A DNA stretch of 64,000 bases from Gracilimonas sp. (GTDB lineage Bacteria > Bacteroidota > Rhodothermia > Balneolales > Balneolaceae), in the NCBI RefSeq assembly GCF_040218225.1, contig NZ_JAVJQO010000003.1, positions 99,326 to 163,325 of the forward strand. The letters run 5' to 3'. Shown here one piece after another: positions 26,485-35,171 of the stretch (position 1 is the first letter of the stretch; each line of letters begins with the position of its first letter). Below the pieces are notes generated by a model. That model saw only the letters and a program-made list of their open reading frames with translations, was not told the origin of the DNA and ran no database searches. A program made the translations under genes and the position numbers.

Positions 26485-26513
26485 TTGAATGCAACTCAGA
26501 AGGGCTTTTTTGT
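26477..26513 (+). terminator. attenuator terminator 1 (after the leader peptide)
   Basis: A 12-bp stem pairs 26477-26488 with 26496-26507 (core AAGCCCTT / AAGGGCTT) around a 7-base loop, followed by a run of T. It lies between the leader peptide and the SAM riboswitch, so it can stop transcription before the riboswitch and structural genes. Confidence 0.82.
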
Positions 26514-26551
26514 TGGATTAAGTTTCGTTCGTTCTTTTACAATAGTTGCAT

Positions 26552-26682
26552 TCTCATTACGAAAGGTGGAGGGATCAGGTCCTTTGAAGCCTTGGCAACC
26601 GCGTCGCACATAATTTTGTTATGTGGGATGAAAGGTGCTACATCCTGTCTCCGGTCTGTAAAGATCCGGGGAAAAGATGAGT
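26552..26682 (+). promoter_or_regulatory. SAM-I (S-box) riboswitch aptamer
   Basis: The conserved S-box core is clear: AGGTGGAGGGATCAGGTCC at about 26564-26582, TTTGAAGCCTTGGCAACC at 26583-26600, a variable P3 hairpin, then AAAGGTGCTACATCCTGTC at 26631-26649 and a P4 hairpin CCGG...CCGG. P1 closes by CTCAT (26553-26557) with ATGAG (26677-26681). S-adenosylmethionine binding stabilises P1. The operon downstream makes homocysteine and its precursors, so an OFF switch by SAM is expected. Confidence 0.93.
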
Positions 26683-26746
26683 TCGAACAGATATTGGTTT
26701 TGATATTAAAAGCCTCTTTCGGATTCATCTCTGAAAGAGGCTTTTT
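26676..26746 (+). terminator. riboswitch expression platform: antiterminator and terminator 2
   Basis: The terminator stem is AGCCTCTTTC (26711-26720) with GAAAGAGGCT (26733-26742), extended by AAA/TTT, followed by a T run. GATGAGTTCGAA (26676-26687) can pair without a gap, with two G-T pairs, to TTCGGATTCATC (26718-26729). That helix uses the 3' P1 strand and the end of the terminator left arm, so it excludes both. With SAM bound, P1 forms and the terminator folds. Confidence 0.85.
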
Positions 26747-26778
26747 TTGTTTTAATGAATTTTGATCCGCTTAGGGCT

Positions 26779-26929
26779 GTCATTGCGAGGAGCCCAAACG
26801 TTGAATTCAGACTTCGGAAATACAACGACGAAGCAATCTCCCTGAAAAGAGATTCCAAATAGTTCAGGGAGATCGCATCGTCGGAAAGAAAAGAAGCCAT
26901 AATAAAACAAAGATACTCCTCGCGATGAC
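26779..26929. repeat. nested palindromic interspersed repeat, copy B
   Basis: This 151-bp copy has the same ends (GTCATTGCGAGGAG / CTCCTCGCGATGAC) and inner arms (CGACGAAGCAATCTCCC / GGGAGATCGCATCGTCG) as copy A. It lies between the riboswitch terminator and the first gene of the met operon, so it is part of the operon mRNA. Confidence 0.9.
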
Positions 26930-26960
26930 AAATTGATTTAGATTTTTTGAATTAGATAAC

Positions 26961-27443
26961 ATGCGAAAAACATATAACGACTGGTATTTAAAAAAGATGA
27001 GGGCCGATAAAGAGCTCTCAAAAGAAACCGACGAGGTGGAAGAACTTCTGGATGAAGTCAAAACTATTGCCATGGTCGGAATTTCCAGAAACCGGCATCG
27101 CGATAGCCAGTATGTGGCCCGCTATCTAAAAGAAGCAGGATATCAAATTGTCCCTGTAAATCCCGGAGCCGATGAGATTCTGGGTGAAAAAAGCTATCCC
27201 GATTTGGCAAGTATCCCTTTCCCGGTAGATGTAGTTGATGTATTTCGCCGACCGGAGGATATCCCGGAAGTAGTTGATGAAGCACTTAAGATCAATCCAA
27301 AAGTAATCTGGCTACAACTGGGAACGGGCGATCATCCTGAAATACGCAAGAAAGTAGAAGAAAAAGGGATTCAATACGTCCAAAAACGATGTATCAAGGT
27401 CGATCATCAGTTTTTGATCCGACCTAAAAAAGAAACCAACTAA
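26961..27443 (+). CDS. CoA-binding (YccU-type) protein
   Basis: The 160-residue protein is a single CoA-binding Rossmann domain: KTIAMVGISRNRHRDSQYVA, YLKEAGYQIVPVNPGADEIL, VDVVDVFRRPEDIPEVVDEA, IWLQLGTGDHPEIRKKVEEK and RCIKVDH. Stand-alone members bind CoA or a nucleotide but have no assigned reaction. It is the first gene after the tandem attenuators, 31 bp beyond repeat B, so it is probably controlled by Met/Cys and SAM. The ATG at 26961 is chosen; an ATG 36 bp in would also keep the domain. Confidence 0.87.
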   Translation: MRKTYNDWYLKKMRADKELSKETDEVEELLDEVKTIAMVGISRNRHRDSQYVARYLKEAGYQIVPVNPGADEILGEKSYPDLASIPFPVDVVDVFRRPEDIPEVVDEALKINPKVIWLQLGTGDHPEIRKKVEEKGIQYVQKRCIKVDHQFLIRPKKETN

Positions 27444-27465
27444 TGGACTCTGTAACAAACATATC

Positions 27466-27605
27466 GTCATCACGAGGAGCTATGATTTTGAATTCCAGCT
27501 TTCTGTTTAACTACAAAGCAATCTCTCTGAATAAGTTTAGGATTTCGTTTCCAGGAGATTGCCACGAGATTTACTCCCGCTGGTCGTTGAATCTCTCTCA
27601 ATGAC
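27466..27605. repeat. nested palindromic interspersed repeat, degenerate copy E
   Basis: The left end GTCATCACGAGGAG and the inner AAAGCAATCTCT and CAGGAGATTGCCACGA segments match the family, and the right end is reduced to CTCTCAATGAC. A segment ACTCCCGCTGGTC inside recurs near 50084-50096. The element fills most of the gap between the CoA-binding gene and metY. Confidence 0.7.
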
Positions 27606-27625
27606 GGACTTATATAAATTTCTAA

Positions 27626-28996
<1,371 letters not shown>

Positions 28997-29020
28997 TCGT
29001 CCACTACTCAAAACAAAAAA

Positions 29021-29045
29021 GGGAGCGAGTTTAGGCCTCGCTCCC
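29021..29045. terminator. strong stem-loop after metY
   Basis: A 9-bp GC-rich stem pairs GGGAGCGAG (29021-29029) with CTCGCTCCC (29037-29045). On the plus strand no T run follows, so it may attenuate, pause or protect mRNA rather than terminate; on the minus strand it would be followed by TTTTTTG. Confidence 0.5.
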
Positions 29046-29109
29046 TCTACTTACAACCATTCACAGAAAGTCTGTGAACGATCACTCGAACTACTAAAAT
29101 ACACAACCA

Positions 29110-29649
29110 ATGAGCACTGTAACAACCACAAAACCAGAAACTGAAAAAAAGCTGCATGATGCCATAACTGGTGTCATCAACGCTGTAAAAGAGGATGCCG
29201 GGAATGCAGCCGTCACTTTCTCTGTGAATTCTAAGCTTGAGCGCGGATTTCATTCCGAAATCAAAGCTCGCGATTTTGAATTTATATCGGATGAGCCGGA
29301 AAGCCTTGGAGGCGAGAATGAGGGACCCAATCCCGTTGAATATGTATTGGGAGCCTTAGCCGCTTGCCAGGAAATCGTGATTAAGGCCCATGCCGGTCAA
29401 CTAGGTATCGACCTGAAATCGGTAAAAGTGGATGTATCCGGAGATTTGGACTTACATGGATTTTTCAATCTCTCCGATGCAAGGCCCGGATTCACCAATG
29501 TTCGTTATCAAACGTTTATTGAAACCGAAGAAAATGATCCGGTTAAGCTTCAAAAGCTGAAAGATCTTTCTATCGACAATTGCCCGGTATTGGATATAAT
29601 TTCAAAACCGGTTCCTGTTTCTGGTGAGGTAACCTATATAAGTAATTAA
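29110..29649 (+). CDS. OsmC-family protein
   Basis: The 179-residue protein has the OsmC fold with both redox Cys: one in LGALAACQEIVIKAHA (about residue 99) and one in SIDNCPVLDIISKPVP (about residue 158). FEFISDEPESLGGENEGPNP and YVLGALAACQE are family patterns. OsmC/Ohr proteins reduce organic hydroperoxides, and some act on sulfur compounds. Its place between metY and metX suggests a role tied to sulfur or persulfide handling; that is inference. The stem-loop at 29021 lies just upstream. Confidence 0.9.
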   Translation: MSTVTTTKPETEKKLHDAITGVINAVKEDAGNAAVTFSVNSKLERGFHSEIKARDFEFISDEPESLGGENEGPNPVEYVLGALAACQEIVIKAHAGQLGIDLKSVKVDVSGDLDLHGFFNLSDARPGFTNVRYQTFIETEENDPVKLQKLKDLSIDNCPVLDIISKPVPVSGEVTYISN

Positions 29650-29703
29650 CCAAAAGGGACGGAATTCATATTCCGTCTCTTTCTTTTTTAATCATAAATT
29701 TGA

Positions 29704-30747
29704 ATGGCGAAACCTGAAATACATACTTTTAAAACTTCATTTACCACTGAATCCGGAGTGGAATTGCATAATCCCAAAATTGCTTACCGAAGCTGGGGAA
29801 CACTCAATGAAAACAAAGATAATGTGGTCTTTATTTGTCATGCTTTGACCGGAAACCCGGATGCTGATATTTGGTTTGGCGGTTTGATTGGATCTGATAA
29901 AACCATCAATCCAGACAAGCATTTCATTATTTGCACTAACATTCTGGGAAGTTGCTGTGGATCAACTGGCCCAACCAGCATCAACCCTGAAACCGGCAAA
30001 AACTGGCAGGCTGATTTTCCCGAAATCACCATCCGGGATATCGTGCGGTTTAACCAAAAACTGTTAAACGAACTTGAGATAAACGGTATTGAGTTGGTTG
30101 TGGGTGGCTCTCTGGGTGGAATGACAGCTCTTGAGTTTGCTATTATGGATAAACGCGTTCAATCTGCTGCCTTATTTGCAATGGGAAAAGCGCATTCTCC
30201 CTGGGCTATTGGAATCAGTCAGGCGCAACGGCTTGCTATCTATGCCGATAAAAACTGGAATGACGGATTTTATAAGCAGGAAAATCCACCCAAAAAAGGT
30301 CTTTCAGCTGCTCGGGCTATGGCCATGATCACCTACCGCACCCCCGAAAATTATGAGCAGAAATTTGGCAGGGAAATTCATCCCGAGAAAGATATTTACC
30401 AGGTAGAATCATACCTGAATTACCAGGGAGAAAAACTGGTCGATCGATTTGATGCGAACACCTACATCATCCTTTCTAAAGCAATGGATACACATGACAT
30501 ATCCAGAGGGCGGGGAAGTTTTGAAACCGTTTTAGGGAACTTGAATAAGCCCATATTAATTGTAGGATTTGCAAGTGACAAACTCTATCCAATCAATGAA
30601 CAAAAGGAGCTGGCGAGACTGATTCCAAACAGTAAGCTTGCTGAACTTGAATCTCCCTATGGCCACGACGCCTTCCTGATCGAATTTGATCAGATAAATA
30701 CTCAACTACACTCATTTTATCACTCACTCATCGAAGTAAAACCATGA
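29704..30747 (+). CDS. metX: homoserine O-acetyltransferase
   Basis: The 347-residue alpha/beta hydrolase-fold enzyme shows the MetX blocks: IAYRSWGTLNENKDNVVFIC, CHALTGNPDADIWFGGLIG, TNILGSCCGSTGPTSINPET, the nucleophile Ser in VVGGSLGGMTALEFAI, FDANTYIILSKAMDTHDISR, catalytic Asp in FASDKLYP and His in PYGHDAFLIE. It acetylates homoserine with acetyl-CoA and supplies MetY. Its stop overlaps the start of the homoserine dehydrogenase gene by 4 bp. Confidence 0.95.
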   Translation: MAKPEIHTFKTSFTTESGVELHNPKIAYRSWGTLNENKDNVVFICHALTGNPDADIWFGGLIGSDKTINPDKHFIICTNILGSCCGSTGPTSINPETGKNWQADFPEITIRDIVRFNQKLLNELEINGIELVVGGSLGGMTALEFAIMDKRVQSAALFAMGKAHSPWAIGISQAQRLAIYADKNWNDGFYKQENPPKKGLSAARAMAMITYRTPENYEQKFGREIHPEKDIYQVESYLNYQGEKLVDRFDANTYIILSKAMDTHDISRGRGSFETVLGNLNKPILIVGFASDKLYPINEQKELARLIPNSKLAELESPYGHDAFLIEFDQINTQLHSFYHSLIEVKP

Positions 30748-31850
30748 CACTTACACTAAAAAAATCGTCTATCGATTCTCATCAAGAATTGTCTATAAAA
30801 AGAAAGAAAATAAATCTCTTCATTGCCGGGATTGGTGCTGTCGGAGGCACTTTGACCAAGTTGGTTCATGAACTGGATCACTCCCTCTATGATCTAAACG
30901 TGATTGGAGTTTGCAACAGCAAGTTTACCCAATGGCATCCCGATATTGAAGAGATTCTCAAAGATACCCGTTTAACAGAAGGCGAAACTACCGACTGGAA
31001 TGTGATTCCCGATGAGCTGGTAAATCGAAGTGAAGGCAACTTAATTTTTGTGGATGCCACCGGAAGTGAAGTTGTAGCTCATCAATATCAACACTTGCTA
31101 AATCATGGTGTGCACATAGCTACGCCAAGTAAGCGGGCTAATTCATTTGGTCAGGATTATTTTGATCACTTGATTAAAGCCAATAATACCGGCCGGGCTC
31201 AATACCGTTACGAAACAGCAGTCGGAGCCGGACTTCCGGTTATAAGTACTATCAAGACTTTACTAAACAGTGGTGATGAAATCACAAAAATTACCGGGGT
31301 AGCATCCGGAACCATGACCTTCCTGTTTACACAACTACAGAATGGAGTTCCATTCAGCGAAGCTGTAAAAAGCGCAAAAGAAGGCGGCTACTCTGAACCA
31401 GACCCTCGGGATGATCTCTCGGGAGAAGATGTGGCCCGCAAATTTCTGATTCTGGCCCGAACCAGCGGATACAAATTCGAACGAAATCAAATTAGAGTAG
31501 ATACACTGGTTCCTGAGAAACTAATCTCACTTTCAACAGAAGAGTTTCTGAAGCACCTGCCAGAATTTGACGGCCACTGGAAAAGCCGAAATGCACAGGC
31601 CATGGTTAACAACCGAAAATTACGTTATGTGGGTAAGTTTACTCCTGAAGGTATCGAAGTTGGTATTGAGGAAGTAAAAGCTGACTCTCCCCTTGGCGGT
31701 TTGAAAGGAACCGATAATCTCATTCAGATTTATACTAAAAGGTATTCCACTTCTCCCATCATTGTGCAGGGACCTGGTGCCGGGCGAGATGTAACCGCCG
31801 CAGGTGTTTTGGGAGATATTATTGATATTGCGGGGATTATTTCAGCCTAA
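30744..31850 (+). CDS. homoserine dehydrogenase (ThrA/MetL C-terminal type, stand-alone)
   Basis: The 368-residue protein matches the homoserine dehydrogenase half of bifunctional aspartokinase-homoserine dehydrogenases: FIAGIGAVGGTLTKLVHELD (NAD-binding), VDATGSEVVAHQYQHLLNHG, HIATPSKRANSFGQDYFDHL, YETAVGAGLPVISTIKTLLN and YSEPDPRDDLSGEDVARKFL. There is no aspartokinase or ACT domain, so threonine feedback through such a domain is not expected. It reduces aspartate semialdehyde to homoserine for metX, with which it overlaps by 4 bp (ATGA). Confidence 0.93.
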   Translation: MTLTLKKSSIDSHQELSIKRKKINLFIAGIGAVGGTLTKLVHELDHSLYDLNVIGVCNSKFTQWHPDIEEILKDTRLTEGETTDWNVIPDELVNRSEGNLIFVDATGSEVVAHQYQHLLNHGVHIATPSKRANSFGQDYFDHLIKANNTGRAQYRYETAVGAGLPVISTIKTLLNSGDEITKITGVASGTMTFLFTQLQNGVPFSEAVKSAKEGGYSEPDPRDDLSGEDVARKFLILARTSGYKFERNQIRVDTLVPEKLISLSTEEFLKHLPEFDGHWKSRNAQAMVNNRKLRYVGKFTPEGIEVGIEEVKADSPLGGLKGTDNLIQIYTKRYSTSPIIVQGPGAGRDVTAAGVLGDIIDIAGIISA

Positions 31851-31912
31851 TTCAATTTTGACTTACAAACAGAACTGACTTATTGTAAGCGAAACGATAA
31901 ATCATTTCGCTT

Positions 31913-33049
31913 ATGAAAACACTGATTGCATTCTCTGCTTTTATTTTAATTGCTAACATTTCTTACTCTCAGGAACGCCAACGGGCCCGTGATCTTGGTA
32001 TCAAACCCGGGATTTTAGCGCCGGGACCGTTGAATGCAATCACAGATGTAGAAGATGTTCAGGTAGGTCATTCGACTGTTATTGAAGGAGAACATATCCG
32101 AACGGGGGTAACGATTATTATGCCTCATGGTGGAGACTTGTTCAAAAGCAGGGTTCCTGCTGCCGTTTATGTGGGCAATGGGTTCGGGAAGGCGTTAGGG
32201 TTTACACAAATCCGGGAATTAGGAGAAATAGAAACCCCAATCGGACTTACTAATACTTTAAGCATTCACACCGTAGCCAATGGAATCACTGATTATGTAT
32301 TACGCCAGCCAGGGAATGAAAATGTACGATCGGTTAACCCCGTTGTAGGAGAGACCAATGATGGCTGGCTGAATGACATCCGTGCCCGTCATGTTACCAT
32401 GGATCATGTTTTTAAAGCTATCGAAAGTGCAAAATCAGGAACCGTAGCGGAAGGGAGCGTTGGCGCCGGAACCGGAACTTCGGCTCTGGGATTTAAAGGT
32501 GGAATTGGGACTTCCTCCCGGCAACTTCCCAAAAAATTTGGAGGTTATACTGTCGGGGTTTTGGTTCAGTCCAATTTTGGAGGCGTGTTAACCATTAACG
32601 GAGCACCGGTTGGGGAGGAGCTTAAAAATCATTACATGGCCAGTGATATTCCTTATGATGTGGATGGTTCTATAATGATAATAGTGGCTACCGATGCTCC
32701 CCTCCTTTCCAGAAATTTAGAGCGACTGGCAAAAAGAGCATTGCTTGGAATTGCACGGGTAGGAGGATTTGCTTCCAATGGAAGTGGTGATTACGTAATC
32801 GCTTTTTCAACCAGTGAAGACGTACGTATCGACACAAGGAAAAACGGTTCAACCCAAACCTATACTGAACTTGAAAACGCTGCTACCACTCCTCTTTTTC
32901 TTGCTGCAGTTGAAGCTACCGAAGAAGCCATACTGAATTCCTTGTTCATGGCAACTACAGTTACCGGGAATCGCGGACATACTCAACAGGCTCTTCCTAT
33001 TGCAGAGGTTTTAAAGGTTATGAAAAAATATAATTTGATTGAAAAATAG
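31913..33049 (+). CDS. secreted P1-family (DmpA-type) aminopeptidase
   Basis: The 378-residue protein has a signal peptide (LIAFSAFILIANISYS) and the P1/DmpA pattern: RARDLGIKPGILAPGPLNAI, ITDVEDVQVGHSTV, GAGTGTSALGFKGGIGTSSR, VQSNFGG and the autocleavage region FASNGSGDYVIAFSTS, where the Gly-Ser bond is normally cut to expose the N-terminal nucleophile Ser. Such enzymes remove N-terminal L- or D-residues from peptides. Here it would act outside the cytoplasm. It lies 62 bp after the homoserine dehydrogenase and may be a separate unit. Confidence 0.92.
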   Translation: MKTLIAFSAFILIANISYSQERQRARDLGIKPGILAPGPLNAITDVEDVQVGHSTVIEGEHIRTGVTIIMPHGGDLFKSRVPAAVYVGNGFGKALGFTQIRELGEIETPIGLTNTLSIHTVANGITDYVLRQPGNENVRSVNPVVGETNDGWLNDIRARHVTMDHVFKAIESAKSGTVAEGSVGAGTGTSALGFKGGIGTSSRQLPKKFGGYTVGVLVQSNFGGVLTINGAPVGEELKNHYMASDIPYDVDGSIMIIVATDAPLLSRNLERLAKRALLGIARVGGFASNGSGDYVIAFSTSEDVRIDTRKNGSTQTYTELENAATTPLFLAAVEATEEAILNSLFMATTVTGNRGHTQQALPIAEVLKVMKKYNLIEK

Positions 33050-33256
33050 TCCTCTGTTTTAACTTGCTGAAAAAAGGCTCCCACTCTCTCCCACAACTGC
33101 TCTAAATCCTCGAATTTTCCGCACTAAACAACGACTGCTCCTATAGAATGCGGACCCAAATGGCATATATACAAGATATGTTCGGGATTCAAAAAACTTG
33201 CCTCAATACTTAAAAAACCCACTCGCGCACTGTTTTAACTTTATAAGGGAAAGCTC

Positions 33257-33286
33257 TTGACACAAAGTGGTACTTTGGGGTACATT
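33257..33286 (+). promoter_or_regulatory. candidate promoter of the mraZ/dcw operon
   Basis: TTGACA at 33257-33262 and TACATT at 33281-33286 are separated by 18 bp, close to a housekeeping promoter. The start point would fall at about 33293, within the TGGG boxes. Bacteroidota promoters often differ from this form, so this is a candidate only. Confidence 0.45.
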
Positions 33287-33312
33287 GTGGGGTGAAGTGG
33301 GAGATAGTGGGG
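33276..33312 (+). promoter_or_regulatory. MraZ operator: TGGG(A/G) direct repeats
   Basis: TGGGG at 33288, TGGGA at 33298 and TGGGG at 33308 are exactly 10 bp apart with 5-bp spacers. A further TGGGG sits at 33276. MraZ is known to bind TGGGN direct repeats with 5-bp spacers upstream of its own gene in Escherichia coli and Mycoplasma. The boxes overlap the candidate -10 and start point, which suits autorepression. Confidence 0.8.
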
Positions 33313-33363
33313 ACTGCTCTCCTTTTGATCTAATTTAAGCAATCTAAAACACGCAGGGATATC

Positions 33364-33831
33364 GTGCCAAGTTTTAAAGGACAATACGAGCATAGTATAG
33401 ATGCCAAAGGCCGCGTAGCCTTCCCTGCCAAGTTACGCAAATCATTAAGCCCCGCCGCACAAGAACGCTTCACTATTGTACGCGGACAGGAACCTTGTCT
33501 TTATTTATATCCCGAAGATGAGTGGTCGAATGTAGAAGAGAAACTATCTCGTATTAATAATTTCACAAAAAAAGGCCGTCTGGCTAAACGAAACTTCCTG
33601 CGCTACGCTGAAGATGTGTCCCTTGATAAGCAAAACCGGATAGCCCTGCCCTCTGACCTCACTGAATATGCAGAGATTAACGGAAAAGCCGTATTCCTTG
33701 GAATGGGCGAGTATATAGAGGTATGGGATCCTGAGAAATTGGCCGAAGCTGATGAAGCACTCGACGACGGTGCCTTCGAAGAGATTTTTGAACAAGTGAT
33801 GGGAGATGAACCGGAAACCGATGGTGCTTGA
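33364..33831 (+). CDS. mraZ: transcriptional regulator MraZ
   Basis: The 155-residue protein starts at GTG and holds two SpoVT/AbrB-like half-domains: FKGQYEHSIDAKGRVAFPAK (residues 4-23) and RYAEDVSLDKQNRIALPSDL (about 81-100). This duplicated DXXGR/DXXNR layout is MraZ. It forms a ring that binds TGGG repeats and controls the dcw operon; such boxes are found 50-90 bp upstream. It has an acidic C-terminal tail longer than in E. coli. It is followed at once by rsmH. Confidence 0.95.
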   Translation: MPSFKGQYEHSIDAKGRVAFPAKLRKSLSPAAQERFTIVRGQEPCLYLYPEDEWSNVEEKLSRINNFTKKGRLAKRNFLRYAEDVSLDKQNRIALPSDLTEYAEINGKAVFLGMGEYIEVWDPEKLAEADEALDDGAFEEIFEQVMGDEPETDGA

Positions 33832-33832
33832 G

Positions 33833-34759
33833 ATGACGACATATCACCAACATATTCCGGTTTTACTAAATGAATCGGTAGAAGGACTTATCACCGATAA
33901 GGATGGCCTGTATATAGATGGTACGCTTGGAGGCGGTGGCCATTCCAAAGAAATTTTAAAACACCTTGGTGAAAACGGACGGCTATACGGCATCGACCAG
34001 GACGATGAGGCGCTTGAAGCTGCCTCATCCAATATTGGCGATGACTCCCGTTTTTCCCCCATAAAAGGCAATTTTGGCTACCTGTCAACACTTCTACCTC
34101 CCCAAATCCACGGACAGGTAGCCGGAATCCTTTTGGATTTAGGAGTTTCAACCCACCAGATTAAAGAAGCGGAACGGGGATTCAGCTTCCAGGAAGACGG
34201 CCCGCTCGATATGAGAATGGGAAATCTTTCCGGAGTATCCGCTTACCAAGTGGTAAATGAATATGAATACGAAAAGCTGCGCGATGTCATCTTCCATTAT
34301 GGAGAAGAGAAACAAAGCCGACAGATAGCCAAAGCCATTATTGAAAACCGGCCTGTAGAAACTACCGGTGAACTTCAAAAAGTGGTTTCATCAGTAGTTA
34401 ATAAACGATTTGAAGTAAAATCACTGGCCCGTGTATTCCAGGGTATCCGCATTGAAGTGAACCGTGAATTGGATATGCTTAAGCGAGTGATGGAAGAATC
34501 GCTGGAAGTTTTGAAGCCCGGCGGGCGCATTGTAGCTATTTCGTACCACTCTCTCGAAGACCGTATTGTTAAACGCTTTTTCAAAGCCGGTAACTTCGAA
34601 GGTAAAGTGGAAAAAGACTTTTATGGAAACCCGATATCCCCCATAAAGCCTGTCAACAAGCAGGTTATTACCCCCAATAAAGAAGAGGTTTCTGTAAACC
34701 CGGCCTCCCGAAGCGCTAAACTTCGGATAGCCGAGAAGATAGAAGGAGGCGACTCATGA
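33833..34759 (+). CDS. rsmH: 16S rRNA (cytosine-1402 N4)-methyltransferase
   Basis: I choose ATG 33833, one base after the mraZ stop; an in-frame ATG 27 bp upstream inside mraZ only adds nine non-conserved residues. The family patterns are HQHIPVLLNESVEGLI, GLYIDGTLGGGGHSKEILKH (SAM-binding), AGILLDLGVSTHQIKEAERG, GFSFQEDGPLDMRMG, FQGIRIEVNRELD and GGRIVAISYHSLEDRIVKRF. It methylates C1402 of 16S rRNA in the decoding centre. It overlaps the ftsL-like gene by 4 bp (ATGA). Confidence 0.95.
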   Translation: MTTYHQHIPVLLNESVEGLITDKDGLYIDGTLGGGGHSKEILKHLGENGRLYGIDQDDEALEAASSNIGDDSRFSPIKGNFGYLSTLLPPQIHGQVAGILLDLGVSTHQIKEAERGFSFQEDGPLDMRMGNLSGVSAYQVVNEYEYEKLRDVIFHYGEEKQSRQIAKAIIENRPVETTGELQKVVSSVVNKRFEVKSLARVFQGIRIEVNRELDMLKRVMEESLEVLKPGGRIVAISYHSLEDRIVKRFFKAGNFEGKVEKDFYGNPISPIKPVNKQVITPNKEEVSVNPASRSAKLRIAEKIEGGDS

Positions 34760-35166
34760 TCGTGCAATCCCCACTTAAAAAGCATGACATCCGTCCCAAC
34801 CTTCGTAAAGTATCTCTGCCCGACAACAAATCTTCCTCCCCAAAACAACGTCGGACAAAGCATACTGCAAAAGCGAACTCTAAAATTGGCCTCCCAAAGG
34901 TCAAACCCTGGAAGGTGATTGTAGGAAGTATCATCATCGGGGCATTGGGTTTGCTATATCTTACCCATGTATTCTCAACCCAGCGCCTGTTAGATGAAGT
35001 TCAGACGCTGGAGGCGGAATACAATCGGGCACGGGCTCAATATGACGAGCTCAAACTTCGCTACGACCGCATGATCGGTCCGGCTGAGATTTACCGCAAA
35101 GCCGAAGAACAAGGTTTCGTAAACGGCGGCCCGGCAGATAAAGTCATCATCATAAAAGAGGATTAG
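34756..35166 (+). CDS. FtsL-like division protein
   Basis: The 136-residue bitopic protein has a basic cytoplasmic N-terminus (residues 1-50), one membrane span (WKVIVGSIIIGALGLLYLTH, about 53-72) and a periplasmic coiled coil (LLDEVQTLEAEYNRARAQYD). This is the FtsL layout, and position between rsmH and ftsI is the ftsL position. FtsL sequences are poorly conserved, so the call rests on topology and synteny. It would bridge FtsQ and FtsI in the divisome. Confidence 0.8.
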   Translation: MIVQSPLKKHDIRPNLRKVSLPDNKSSSPKQRRTKHTAKANSKIGLPKVKPWKVIVGSIIIGALGLLYLTHVFSTQRLLDEVQTLEAEYNRARAQYDELKLRYDRMIGPAEIYRKAEEQGFVNGGPADKVIIIKED

Positions 35167-35171
35167 TACTG

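Larger units (their letters stand above)
33050..33363. other. promoter region of the dcw cluster
   Basis: This 314-bp gap has no coding frame that I support. It holds a TTGACA/TACATT promoter candidate, four TGGG(G/A) MraZ-type boxes, and an inverted pair of TCCCA boxes (33079-33083 and 33089-33093, again 10 bp apart) further upstream. Confidence 0.7.

Noticed and set aside
25015..27605. CRISPR array suggested by repeated GTCATTGCGAGGAG motifs
   Set aside because: Copies are far apart, palindromic and without regular spacers or cas genes. They are interspersed repeats.
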